13,297 nucleotides of DNA, taken from contig CADBPA010000254.1 in NCBI GenBank assembly GCA_902796505.1, positions 1-13,297 of the forward strand, given 5' to 3'. Each line of letters begins with the position of its first letter. The stretch's first letter is position 1. The position numbers were made by a program, and so were the translations under genes. This DNA is from an uncultured Ruminococcus sp. GTDB lineage: Bacteria; Bacillota; Clostridia; Oscillospirales; CAG-272. The notes beneath the pieces were generated by a model. That model ran no database searches. It was not told the DNA's origin and saw only the letters and a list, made by a program, of their open reading frames with translations. Below are positions 1-6,627 of the stretch, piece by piece.

Positions 1-16
1 AAAAAGAAGAAAAAAG

Positions 17-74
17 ATCCGATCCTCTTGTAATTTGCCGCGCCGCGTGATAGAATAGAAGAGGAGGATCGGAT
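17..74. repeat. Perfect 11-bp inverted repeat bracketing the first promoter
   Basis: ATCCGATCCTC at 17-27 is the exact reverse complement of GAGGATCGGAT at 64-74. The left arm lies just upstream of the putative -35 box. The right arm covers the end of the Shine-Dalgarno sequence and reaches the base before the start codon. A transcript entering from upstream could fold and hide the ribosome site, while one starting at the local promoter would lack the left arm. The arms could equally be an operator. The repeat itself is visible; both roles are inference. Confidence 0.5.
28..56 (+). promoter_or_regulatory. Sigma-A-type promoter for the YgjP-like gene
   Basis: TTGTAA (28-33) and TAGAAT (51-56) are separated by 17 bp, with a TG dinucleotide at 48-49 giving an extended -10. 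A start near position 63 would leave only a very short leader containing the GAGGAGG ribosome site at 61-67. Confidence 0.5.
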
Positions 75-584
75 ATGGAATACACTTTGATCTATGCAAA
101 AAGAAGAACGGTCGGGCTTTCGGTCAGGGACGGCAGACTGATCGTCCGCGCGCCGCGCGGCGTCCCGAAAAACGAGATCGACCGCATCATTCTCTCCCAT
201 CGCGCGTGGGTGGAAAAAGCGATGGCCCGTCAGGAGAAAAAACAGACGAAAGAGGAAGAGCTGACGCCGGAGAAGATCACGGAACTCCGCCGCCTCGCCA
301 AAGCAGAACTGCCGGGTAAAACCGCATATTATGCGCAGATGATGGGCATAAAATACGGCAGAATTACAATTACCGGTGCAAAAACGCGCTTCGGATCCTG
401 CTCCTCCAAAGGAAATATTTCCTATTCCTACCGTTTGATGCTCTACCCGGAGGCGGCGCGGGATTACGTGGTCGTTCACGAACTCTGCCACCGCAAAGAG
501 ATGAATCACTCGCCGAAGTTTTACGCGCTGGTCGCCGCCGTCCTGCCGGATTATAAGGAGAGAAGAAAACTCCTGAAAGAGTAA
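75..584 (+). CDS. YgjP-like zinc metallopeptidase (DUF45 / SprT-like fold)
   Basis: This 169-residue protein matches the YgjP/DUF45 family of predicted zinc metallopeptidases. The zinc site is HELCH, giving His135, Glu136 and His139, with the family's third ligand at His145 in the NHSPKFY segment. Just before it is the family's signature block RFGSCSSKGNISYSYRLML (residues 105-123). The first third is a short beta-rich lead-in followed by a charged helix (about 45-75). At 169 residues it is shorter than many members, which exceed 220, but the core is intact. The ATG at 75 follows GAGGAGG (61-67) at a good distance. The gene stands alone between its own promoter and a terminator. Family members sometimes sit beside restriction systems, but none is seen here. 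The substrate is unknown. There is no signal peptide, so it should be cytoplasmic. Confidence 0.9.
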   Translation: MEYTLIYAKRRTVGLSVRDGRLIVRAPRGVPKNEIDRIILSHRAWVEKAMARQEKKQTKEEELTPEKITELRRLAKAELPGKTAYYAQMMGIKYGRITITGAKTRFGSCSSKGNISYSYRLMLYPEAARDYVVVHELCHRKEMNHSPKFYALVAAVLPDYKERRKLLKE

Positions 585-597
585 GATTTCTCTATGG

Positions 598-628
598 AAA
601 AAGGTTGCCGGAAAAGCAACCTTTTTTT
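598..628. terminator. Bidirectional intrinsic terminator
   Basis: AAGGTTGC (601-608) pairs with GCAACCTT (616-623) around a 7-base loop, and the flanking A and T runs lengthen the stem. A run of seven T ends it on the plus strand and a run of five T on the minus strand. It sits between the convergent metallopeptidase and NUDIX genes and can serve both. Confidence 0.9.
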
Positions 629-630
629 CG

Positions 631-1104
631 TTATTCTTCGCCGCCGAAGTCCAGCGTATGCCCGACGAGCTTTTCGCCGTCGTAGACCAGCTTGAGCGAG
701 AAGAAGCGTTTCTCGGTCAGAAGAAGCGATAGAAAAATTTTGTCGCCCTCCCAGATCGGCAGGGAAGGAACGTCCTCCTTTTTCACCCATTCGAGAACGC
801 CCTCGTCGCAGTCCTCTTTCATCCTTCCCGAAAATTTTTTGCAGGTGAAAAGGTGCATATATTCGGTCATCACGCCTTTTTGCACGAAGGTGACGATCCC
901 GCGGTACTCCGGCGCGTCGAGCGAAAGGCCGCATTCTTCGGTCGCCTCGCGGCGCACGCAGTCGTACGGACTTTCTCCGAATTCGAGATGCCCGCCGATC
1001 CCGATCCATTTGTCGCGGTTTTCATCCTTTATTTTCTTAATGCGGTGCATCATCAGGTATGCGCCGTCTTTTTCAATATAACATAACGTCGTATTTTCTC
1101 TCAT
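631..1104 (-). CDS. NUDIX hydrolase (MutT / 8-oxo-dGTP diphosphatase-like)
   Basis: This is a 157-residue NUDIX-family pyrophosphohydrolase. Its Nudix box is complete at residues 38-60: Gly38, five residues, Glu44, seven residues, then R52-E53-A-T-E56-E57-C-G59-L. The acidic residues bind the metal that activates water for cleaving a nucleoside diphosphate linked to X. The start MRENTTLCY at 1104 is chosen because GGAGG (minus strand, 1113-1117) lies 8 bases upstream; in-frame ATGs at 1125 and 1152 lack such a site. Many Bacillota paralogues are annotated as 8-oxo-dGTP diphosphatase, which fits the length and the GIGGHLEFGE context, but NUDIX substrates cannot be read from the box alone. It converges on the upstream metallopeptidase gene and diverges from the marR operon. 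It appears to be a single-gene unit. Confidence 0.9.
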   Translation of the reverse strand: MRENTTLCYIEKDGAYLMMHRIKKIKDENRDKWIGIGGHLEFGESPYDCVRREATEECGLSLDAPEYRGIVTFVQKGVMTEYMHLFTCKKFSGRMKEDCDEGVLEWVKKEDVPSLPIWEGDKIFLSLLLTEKRFFSLKLVYDGEKLVGHTLDFGGEE

Positions 1105-1123
1105 ATGTTCTGCCTCCGTCGCC

Positions 1124-1152
1124 ATTATAGCATATTTTCGTCCGCCGCGCAA
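1124..1152 (-). promoter_or_regulatory. Possible promoter for the NUDIX gene
   Basis: On the minus strand a perfect TATAAT (1124-1129) lies 17 bp from a weak -35, TTGCGC (1147-1152). The predicted start near 1117 would give a leader of about a dozen bases beginning at the ribosome site. The -10 is strong, but the -35 matches only three of six consensus bases. Confidence 0.4.
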
Positions 1153-1170
1153 GTTTTTTCGGGAAAAATC

Positions 1171-1198
1171 TTGACTTTTGCGGAAAAACGTGTATAAT
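1171..1198 (+). promoter_or_regulatory. Sigma-A promoter of the marR-exporter operon
   Basis: TTGACT (1171-1176) and a perfect TATAAT (1193-1198) are spaced by 16 bp. The transcript should start near 1205, inside the palindrome at 1200-1228. This is where a repressor would block initiation. Confidence 0.85.
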
Positions 1199-1199
1199 A

Positions 1200-1228
1200 G
1201 TTAATCGGTTAATTATTTAACGCTTAAC
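1200..1228. promoter_or_regulatory. Nested palindrome, likely MarR operator
   Basis: The inner palindrome GTTAATTATTTAAC (1208-1221) has GTTAA/TTAAC arms. A second GTTAA (1200-1204) and TTAAC (1224-1228) flank it almost symmetrically, so four GTTAA-type half-sites lie in 29 bp. The site starts two bases after the -10 box and covers the expected transcription start. MarR proteins bind palindromes of this size as dimers and commonly repress their own operon. Assigning this site to the adjacent regulator is inference from position. Confidence 0.65.
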
Positions 1229-1242
1229 GAAAGGACAAGAAT

Positions 1243-1692
1243 ATGCCGACCAAAGAAAAGATCCGGCAGGCGGTGGACGCGATGATCCTGACCGAGCGGA
1301 TGCACCGCCATCTTTTGGATTCGCACGTCGCCAAAGAAGGACTTTCCCGAACGCACCATATGATCCTGATGATGCTTTCCTGCAAGGGGAAGATCACCTC
1401 GCAAAAACAGCTTGCCGCAAAGCTCGGAATCACTCCGGCGGCGGTGACCGGCGCGCTCGCAAAACTTGAGAAAGAAGGCTATCTGCTCCGCACCGCGGGC
1501 GAGGACAGCCGGAAAAATGAGATCGACATCACGGAACGGGGCAGACGCCTCGTCGATCAGACGCGGAATACCTTTCAGGCGATCGACAGCTCGCTGTTTG
1601 AAGGATTCTCGGACGAGGAGATCGACCGATACGTCGCCTGCCTTGAAAAACTTCGCGGCAATATGATGGCAAAAAAGGAGGGCGAAGAATGA
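1243..1692 (+). CDS. MarR-family transcriptional regulator
   Basis: This is a 149-residue winged helix-turn-helix protein of MarR type. A helical N-terminus (about 5-48) leads into the DNA-binding core. The helix-turn-helix is near residues 54-79, with LGITPAAVTGALAKLEKEG holding the recognition helix. The wing is near 83-98, where DSRKNEIDITERG is the family's usual D-x-R-x2-x2-LT-x-G-like segment. C-terminal helices (105-145) form the dimer interface. AAAGGA (1230-1235) is a good ribosome site for the ATG at 1243. The stop overlaps the ATG of the first ABC gene (ATGA, 1689-1692), which indicates translational coupling. It probably represses its own operon through the palindrome at 1200-1228 and is released by a small molecule that the exporter may pump. 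The inducing ligand cannot be predicted. Confidence 0.93.
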   Translation: MPTKEKIRQAVDAMILTERMHRHLLDSHVAKEGLSRTHHMILMMLSCKGKITSQKQLAAKLGITPAAVTGALAKLEKEGYLLRTAGEDSRKNEIDITERGRRLVDQTRNTFQAIDSSLFEGFSDEEIDRYVACLEKLRGNMMAKKEGEE

Positions 1693-3431
1693 AACGCTGG
1701 CTCAAATACGTCCTGCCGTACAAAAAATATTTTATCCTCGGACCGATCTGTATGCTCGTCGAAGTCCTCGGCGAGATCGTGATGCCGCGGTTGCTCGCGC
1801 TTGCGCTTGAGAACGGCGATCCGGATACCGGCGCGCGCTCGGTCGGACTTGCCGTGCTGCTCGGCGTCGGGATGGTGCTGGCGGCGCTTCTGATGATGGC
1901 GGGCGGCATCGGCGGCGCCTATTTCGGCGCGAAGGCTTCGGTAAATTTCGCCACCGACGTGCGCCGCGACGCCTATAACGGCATTCAGAAATTCGCCTTC
2001 GCCAACATCGACCGCTTTTCGTCCGGATCTCTCGTTACCCGTCTGACCAACGACGTCACGCAGATCCAGAACTTCGTCAATATGCTCCTGCGTATGGCGC
2101 TGCGCGCGCCCGGCATTATGATCGGCGCGCTGATCATGGCGATCCTGCTCAATCCCTCGCTTTCGGCGATCCTCGCCGTCACCGTTCCGCTGACGATCCT
2201 TTCGGTCCTCGGTGTGATCGCGCTCGGTTTTCCGCGGTTTGCGCGGATGCAGACGAAGATCGACGCGCTGAACTCCACCGTCCGCGAAAACGTAACGAAC
2301 GTGCGCGTGGTGAAGTCCTTTGTGCGGGAGGATCATGAGACCGAAAAATTCCGCACCGCCAACGAAAATCTCAAAACCGCAGGCCTCGGCGCGATGAAGA
2401 TCATGATCCTGCTTTCGCCGGTCATGAATATCCTGATGTACGCGACCATCCTGATCATCATCTGGTCTGGGCATAAAGAGGTGCTGAACGGCGATATGCC
2501 GTACTGGGATCTCTCCGCCTTCATTGCCTACGTCAACCAGATCCTGCACTCGCTGATGGGCGTTACGATGCTCTTTATGGTTTCCTCCCGCGCCATGGCG
2601 GCGGGAAAGCGGATCTGCGAGGTGCTGGATGAAAAACCCGATCTTTCGGATCTTACGGCGGCGTATCCCGAAAAGACGGTCACCGAAGGGCGCATCGAGA
2701 TGAAAAACGTCTCCTTCCGTTACTTCAAGAACAGCGAGGAGGAAGTCCTCTCCGGGATCGATCTTGTCATCGAGCCGGGCGAGACCGTCGGGATCATCGG
2801 ATCGACCGGATCCGGAAAAACCACACTCGTTTCGCTGATTCCGCGCCTTTACGACGCCGACGGCGGGGAAGTGCTGATCGACGGCGTGAACGTCAAAGAT
2901 TATTCGCTTTCGCATCTGCGCGACGGCATTTCAATGGTTCTTCAAAAGAATCTTCTGTTCTCCGGCAGCATCGCCGACAACCTTCGCTGGGGCAACGAGA
3001 ACGCCACCGACGAAGAGATCAGCGAAGCCGCCGTGCGCGCCGAAGCGGACACATTCATCACCTCCTTCCCGGACGGCTACGATACCGTTCTGGAAAAAGG
3101 CGGTCTGAATATCTCCGGAGGACAAAAACAGCGGCTTTGCATTGCGCGTGCACTCCTGAAAAAGCCGAAGATCCTGATCCTCGACGACTCGACCAGCGCC
3201 GTCGATACCGCGACCGAACGCCGCATCCGCTCGGCGCTCAAGGACGGTCTTTCGGATTGCACGAAACTGATCATCGCCCAGCGCATCAGCTCGGTGATGG
3301 AAGCCGACAAGATCATCGTGATGGAAAACGGCAGGATCAGCGGCGTCGGACGGCATGAAGAACTTCTTGCAAACAACCGCGATTACCGCGAGATCTATCA
3401 ATCGCAGACCGAAGATAGGAAGGAGGCGTGA
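1689..3431 (+). CDS. ABC half-exporter, degenerate-site subunit (BmrC/TM287-like)
   Basis: This 580-residue half-transporter has an N-terminal membrane domain with six predicted helices (about 13-310) and a C-terminal nucleotide-binding domain. Walker A is GSTGSGKTT (371-379, Lys377) and the signature is canonical ISGGQ (475-479). Two catalytic positions depart from consensus: Walker B ends in Asp-Asp (499-500), so Asp500 replaces the catalytic glutamate, and the switch histidine is Gln531. This is the pattern of the regulatory partner in heterodimeric exporters such as BmrC/BmrD and TM287/TM288. Such proteins export drugs or lipophilic compounds, or flip lipids, using ATP. The start overlaps marR by 4 bases and the next gene, the second half-transporter, begins 2 bases after this stop. 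It almost certainly works as a dimer with that partner. The transported compound is unknown. Confidence 0.95.
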   Translation: MKRWLKYVLPYKKYFILGPICMLVEVLGEIVMPRLLALALENGDPDTGARSVGLAVLLGVGMVLAALLMMAGGIGGAYFGAKASVNFATDVRRDAYNGIQKFAFANIDRFSSGSLVTRLTNDVTQIQNFVNMLLRMALRAPGIMIGALIMAILLNPSLSAILAVTVPLTILSVLGVIALGFPRFARMQTKIDALNSTVRENVTNVRVVKSFVREDHETEKFRTANENLKTAGLGAMKIMILLSPVMNILMYATILIIIWSGHKEVLNGDMPYWDLSAFIAYVNQILHSLMGVTMLFMVSSRAMAAGKRICEVLDEKPDLSDLTAAYPEKTVTEGRIEMKNVSFRYFKNSEEEVLSGIDLVIEPGETVGIIGSTGSGKTTLVSLIPRLYDADGGEVLIDGVNVKDYSLSHLRDGISMVLQKNLLFSGSIADNLRWGNENATDEEISEAAVRAEADTFITSFPDGYDTVLEKGGLNISGGQKQRLCIARALLKKPKILILDDSTSAVDTATERRIRSALKDGLSDCTKLIIAQRISSVMEADKIIVMENGRISGVGRHEELLANNRDYREIYQSQTEDRKEA

Positions 3432-3433
3432 GG

Positions 3434-5404
3434 ATGGCAAGAACGCTGGAAGAACTCCGAAAACGCTATAACAGCGCCCCGGCTCAGACCGGAAGAAGAA
3501 TGCACGGGCCTCGCGGTCCGATGGGACCGCGGCAGAGCGGAAAGCCGAAGAACGTCGGAAAAACCGTCAAGCGGATGATGTCCTACGTCGGGCGGTACAA
3601 ATTCCGCCTCGCGGTCGTCCTGCTCTGTATGCTTCTGACCGCGGTCACCTCGCTCGTCGGATCCTATCTGCTTGCCCCGATCATCGACCGTCTGGCGATC
3701 GCCGTTCTTCCGGAGACCGCGGAAAGCATCCGCGCCGGAATGAGCGCCGCCGGAAAGGTCGCCGACTCGGTGATCGAAGCCTTCATGAATACTTCTTTGA
3801 TCGCCTCTCTGACCGGATCGGTCGCCGCTGAAGCGACGGTTTACGTCATCAGCGCGCTGATCATCCTCGGAACGGTCTATCTCGTCTCGGTCGTTGGCTC
3901 ATGGCTGCAGGGAAGACTGATGCTTTCGGTCTCGCAGCACGCCGTCGAAAACATCCGAAACGATCTTTTCGAGAAATTGCAGAAGCTCCCGATCCGCTAT
4001 TTCGACTCGCACCCGACCGGCGAGATCATGAGCCGTTTCACCAACGACGTCGATAACATCGACACGATGCTGAACAGTTCTCTGACCTCGATCGTCTCCG
4101 GTGTGGTCACGCTCGTCGGCACCTTCGTCTTTATGCTGACGACCAATATCTGGCTGACGCTCGTCACCGTCGTATTCATTCCGATCTTTCTGAAACTCGG
4201 CGGTCTGATCGCGCGCAATTCCTCGAAATACTATTCCTCGCAGCAGGCGGCGATCGGCGCGCTGAACGGATACATCGAAGAGACGGTTTCGGGGCAGAAG
4301 GTCATCAAGGTCTTCAACCATGAGCAGGACGCCGAGGAAGAATTCGGCGCGCTCAACGAGGACCTGCGCGACAAGCAGTTCAACGCCCAGTTCTGGGGCG
4401 GCATCATGGGCCCGATCATGGGCAACACCAGCCAGGTCAGCTACGGCATCACCGTCGGCGTCGGCGGCGTGCTGATGGTGACCGCGGGACTGACGCCCGG
4501 CGCGCTGACCGTTTTCGCCACCTATGCGCGCAATTTCGCGATGCCGATCAATATGATCTCGAACACGATGTCCACCGTCTTCGCCGCTCTCGCCGGAGCA
4601 GAACGCGTGTTTGCGGTCATGGACGCCGATCCCGAATCGCCGGATACGGAGGGCGCGCTGGAGCTTCCGATCGTCGGGGAAGTGGTTCTCAAAGATGTCA
4701 CCTTCGGCTACGTTCCGGAGAAAACCGTTCTGAAAAATATCTCCCTTACGGCGGAGCCGGGGAAAAAGATCGCCTTCGTCGGCTCGACCGGCGCCGGCAA
4801 GACCACCGTCACCAATCTCCTCAACCGCTTCTACGACGTGGAGCAGGGCGAGATCACGATCGACGGCCGCCCCCTGACCGCATACAAGCGCGATCATCTG
4901 CGCCGTAATATCGCGATGGTTCTGCAGGACACCCATCTTTTCACCGGAAGCGTGCGGGAAAATATCCGCTACGGCAGACCGGACGCGACCGACGACGAGG
5001 TGATCGCGGCGGCAAAAACCGCCTCGGCGCACAGCTTCATCATGCGCCTCGAAAACGGATACGACACGGTCCTCGAAGGCGACGGCGCCAATCTCTCGCA
5101 GGGGCAGAGGCAGCTTCTGAATATCGCACGCGCCGCGCTTTCCAAAGCGCCGATCCTCGTTCTCGACGAGGCGACAAGCTCGGTCGATACCCGGACCGAA
5201 CGGCATATCGAGCACGGAATGGATCGCCTGATGAACGATCGCACGACCTTCGTCATCGCCCATCGCCTTTCGACCGTCCGCAATTCGGATCAGATCCTCG
5301 TTCTGGAAAAAGGCGAGATCATCGAGCGCGGAACGCACGACGAGCTGCTCGCGATGAAGGGAAGATATTACGAGCTTTATACCGGCGTGGTCGAGCTTTC
5401 GTAA
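3434..5404 (+). CDS. ABC half-exporter, catalytic subunit (BmrD/TM288-like)
   Basis: This is a 656-residue partner of the preceding half-transporter. The start is placed at the ATG at 3434 because AGGAGG (3421-3426) is 7 bases away; the in-frame GTG at 3428 would be only 1 base from it. A basic, Gly/Pro-rich cytoplasmic tail (about 1-48) precedes the membrane domain. Helix 1 (about 57-80) and helix 2 (134-158) are separated by a roughly 50-residue outer segment, longer than in the partner, as seen in BmrD-type subunits. The nucleotide domain has Walker A GSTGAGKTT (450-458, Lys456), Walker B with the catalytic Glu579, and the switch His610. Its signature is altered to LSQGQ (554-558). Together the two subunits should form one active ATP site and one inactive site. 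The function is most likely drug or lipid export, under MarR control. Confidence 0.95.
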   Translation: MARTLEELRKRYNSAPAQTGRRMHGPRGPMGPRQSGKPKNVGKTVKRMMSYVGRYKFRLAVVLLCMLLTAVTSLVGSYLLAPIIDRLAIAVLPETAESIRAGMSAAGKVADSVIEAFMNTSLIASLTGSVAAEATVYVISALIILGTVYLVSVVGSWLQGRLMLSVSQHAVENIRNDLFEKLQKLPIRYFDSHPTGEIMSRFTNDVDNIDTMLNSSLTSIVSGVVTLVGTFVFMLTTNIWLTLVTVVFIPIFLKLGGLIARNSSKYYSSQQAAIGALNGYIEETVSGQKVIKVFNHEQDAEEEFGALNEDLRDKQFNAQFWGGIMGPIMGNTSQVSYGITVGVGGVLMVTAGLTPGALTVFATYARNFAMPINMISNTMSTVFAALAGAERVFAVMDADPESPDTEGALELPIVGEVVLKDVTFGYVPEKTVLKNISLTAEPGKKIAFVGSTGAGKTTVTNLLNRFYDVEQGEITIDGRPLTAYKRDHLRRNIAMVLQDTHLFTGSVRENIRYGRPDATDDEVIAAAKTASAHSFIMRLENGYDTVLEGDGANLSQGQRQLLNIARAALSKAPILVLDEATSSVDTRTERHIEHGMDRLMNDRTTFVIAHRLSTVRNSDQILVLEKGEIIERGTHDELLAMKGRYYELYTGVVELS

Positions 5405-5442
5405 AAAACTTTCAAAAAAAGAAAATTTTTTCGCAAAAACCC

Positions 5443-5471
5443 TTGACAAATTTCCCTGCGCGTGATAAAAT
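5443..5471 (+). promoter_or_regulatory. Strong promoter of the rplU operon
   Basis: A perfect TTGACA (5443-5448) and TAAAAT (5466-5471) are 17 bp apart, with TG at 5463-5464 forming an extended -10. An A/T-rich tract lies upstream (5401-5440). This near-consensus promoter fits a ribosomal protein operon. Transcription should start near 5478. Confidence 0.88.
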
Positions 5472-5477
5472 ATCTTG

Positions 5478-5555
5478 ACGCTTATGATCAGGCTCCGAAA
5501 GTGTGGGCATCCACCGCCTGCCGTAGCGATTTCGTAAGAAAGTGAGGTTCTATCC
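5478..5555 (+). ncRNA. Ribosomal protein L21 leader (rplU 5' UTR)
   Basis: The 78-base leader folds into a hairpin. CAGGC (5489-5493) pairs with GCCTG (5516-5520), and inside it GTGG (5503-5506) pairs with CCAC (5511-5514) around a GCAT loop. A single-stranded TCCGAAAGT segment lies on the 5' side. An L21 leader family is known before rplU in Firmicutes, and its position and compact purine-rich hairpin fit. Autogenous control by L21 is the usual proposal. The class call rests on context and shape and has not been checked against a covariance model. The ribosome site GAGG is at 5544-5547. Confidence 0.6.
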
Positions 5556-5864
5556 ATGTACGCTATTTTCGTAACAGGCGGCAAACAGTACAAAGCCAGC
5601 GAGGGAGACGTTCTCTTCGTGGAAAAGCTTGGTGTTGCCGAGGGCGAGAAGGTCACCTTTGATCAGGTCCTTGTCGTCGGCGGAGACAGCCTGAAGGTCG
5701 GCGCTCCCTGCGTCGAAGGCGCCCGCGTCGTTGCCAGTGTCCTGAAGAACGGCAAGTCGAAGAAGATCGACGTCATCCGTTACAAGGCAAAGAAAAACGA
5801 AAAGAAGAAGATCGGCCATCGTCAGGATTACACCAAGATCCAGATCGAAACCATCGAGGGCTGA
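5556..5864 (+). CDS. rplU: 50S ribosomal protein L21
   Basis: This 102-residue protein is L21, which binds 23S rRNA and L20 in the large subunit. It opens with the diagnostic MYAIFVTGGKQYKASEGD. It ends in a basic tail with YKAKKNEKKKIGHRQDYTKI (residues 74-93), where most relatives have GHRQPYT, so the usual proline is an aspartate. The length is normal for the family. The gene is the first of a tight rplU-prp-rpmA run: prp starts 5 bases after this stop and its ribosome site lies within the last codons of rplU. Expression should be high and growth-linked, driven by the strong promoter at 5443-5471 and possibly adjusted through the leader hairpin. Confidence 0.98.
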   Translation: MYAIFVTGGKQYKASEGDVLFVEKLGVAEGEKVTFDQVLVVGGDSLKVGAPCVEGARVVASVLKNGKSKKIDVIRYKAKKNEKKKIGHRQDYTKIQIETIEG

Positions 5865-5869
5865 TATTC

Positions 5870-6226
5870 ATGACCACCATTACCTTTTATAAGGCCGACG
5901 GATTCTATTACGGCTTTGAAGAAAAAGGTCACACGGGATACGGCGAGTCGGGCAACGATATTCTTTGCGCCGCGCTCTCGTCCATGACGATGCTGATCGT
6001 CAACGCCATCGAGGTCTCCTACGATTCCTTCGTGGATTATAAGATCGACGATGAGACGACCGATATCACCGTGACCGTCAAGGCAGCCCTTCCGAAATAC
6101 GAGAAGGACGAAAAAAAGCAATTCGCGGTATCCGGCCTTATCCAATCTTATTTCTTCCAGCTCATGGATCTTATGGAAGATTATTATGAGTTTCTCGACG
6201 TCAAAGAGGTCGAGCGGGAGATTTAA
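5870..6226 (+). CDS. prp: Ribosomal-processing cysteine protease Prp
   Basis: This 118-residue protein belongs to the Prp (YsxB, formerly DUF464) family. Prp removes the N-terminal extension of ribosomal protein L27 in Firmicutes and related bacteria. The catalytic pair is visible as His21, in KGHTGYGESGND, and Cys33, in ILCAALSSM, with the usual 11 residues between them. The C-terminal half is acidic, with a helix near 85-118 that includes SGLIQSYFFQLMDLM. Its place between rplU and rpmA is the conserved one. Translation starts from a modest GAGGG site (5856-5860) inside the end of rplU. Its substrate is the next gene, so enzyme and target are made from the same transcript. Confidence 0.95.
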   Translation: MTTITFYKADGFYYGFEEKGHTGYGESGNDILCAALSSMTMLIVNAIEVSYDSFVDYKIDDETTDITVTVKAALPKYEKDEKKQFAVSGLIQSYFFQLMDLMEDYYEFLDVKEVEREI

Positions 6227-6256
6227 GAAAACAAATCTGACATGGAGGATAAACAG

Positions 6257-6538
6257 ATGTTGAAACTGAGTTTACAGTTCTTCGCCCACAAAAAGGGCGT
6301 CGGTTCCACCAAGAACGGCAGAGATTCCGAATCGAAGCGCCTTGGTGTGAAGAAGTCGGACGGTTCGAACGTGATCGCCGGCAATATCATCGTGAGACAG
6401 CGCGGTACCAAGATCCGCCCCGGCACCAACGTTGGCATCGGAACGGATGATACGCTTTTCGCACTTGTGGACGGCAAGGTTCATTTTGAACATATCGCCG
6501 GCGGCAAAAAGCAGGTCAGCGTGATCGTCGCGGAATAA
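6257..6538 (+). CDS. rpmA: 50S ribosomal protein L27 with cleavable N-terminal extension
   Basis: This 93-residue protein is L27, whose N-terminus reaches the peptidyl-transferase centre. It opens MLKLSLQFFAHKKGVGS. The nine residues ending in the double phenylalanine (8-9) form the extension that Prp removes in Firmicutes, exposing the functional N-terminus. The rest is typical: STKNGRDSESKRLG (17-30), RQRGTKIRPG and GTDDTLFAL. The start at 6257 is fixed by GGAGG (6244-6248), 8 bases upstream; an in-frame ATG at 6242 lies upstream of that site and would add five residues not seen in the family. It is the last gene of the ribosomal cluster. The gene obgE, which commonly follows rpmA, is not present here. 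Confidence 0.98.
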   Translation: MLKLSLQFFAHKKGVGSTKNGRDSESKRLGVKKSDGSNVIAGNIIVRQRGTKIRPGTNVGIGTDDTLFALVDGKVHFEHIAGGKKQVSVIVAE

Positions 6539-6542
6539 AACC

Positions 6543-6577
6543 GAAGGGGCTGTTGCATTGCTTGCGGCAGCCCCTTC
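6543..6577 (+). terminator. Stem-loop after rpmA, weak terminator
   Basis: GAAGGGGCTG (6543-6552) pairs perfectly with CAGCCCCTTC (6568-6577) around a 15-base loop. The stem is strong and begins 5 bases after the rpmA stop. Only TCCCC follows instead of a T run, so it may end transcription inefficiently or protect the 3' end of the ribosomal transcript. Confidence 0.55.
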
Positions 6578-6627
6578 TCCCCGAATAAAACAGAAAATAT
6601 AAGTATGAACTTTATGGAGGCATTCCC

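Noticed and set aside
1575..2915. 446-codon open frame on the minus strand opposite the first ABC gene
   Set aside because: It is antisense to a fully convincing exporter gene, and its translation is rich in His, Arg and Asp with no recognisable motif. This is typical of shadow frames in GC-leaning codons.
3428..3436. GTG start at 3428 for the second ABC gene
   Set aside because: AGGAGG ends at 3426, leaving 1 base to the GTG but 7 bases to the ATG at 3434, so the ATG is the better start.
5405..5442. Terminator between the second ABC gene and rplU
   Set aside because: The region has A and T runs that could pair weakly, but there is no GC stem. It more likely serves as an A/T-rich upstream element of the rplU promoter.
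3899..5656. 585-codon open frame on the minus strand opposite the second ABC gene and rplU
   Set aside because: It overlaps Walker motifs, the rplU promoter and the start of rplU on the other strand, and its composition is low-complexity charged. It has no ribosome site or family match.
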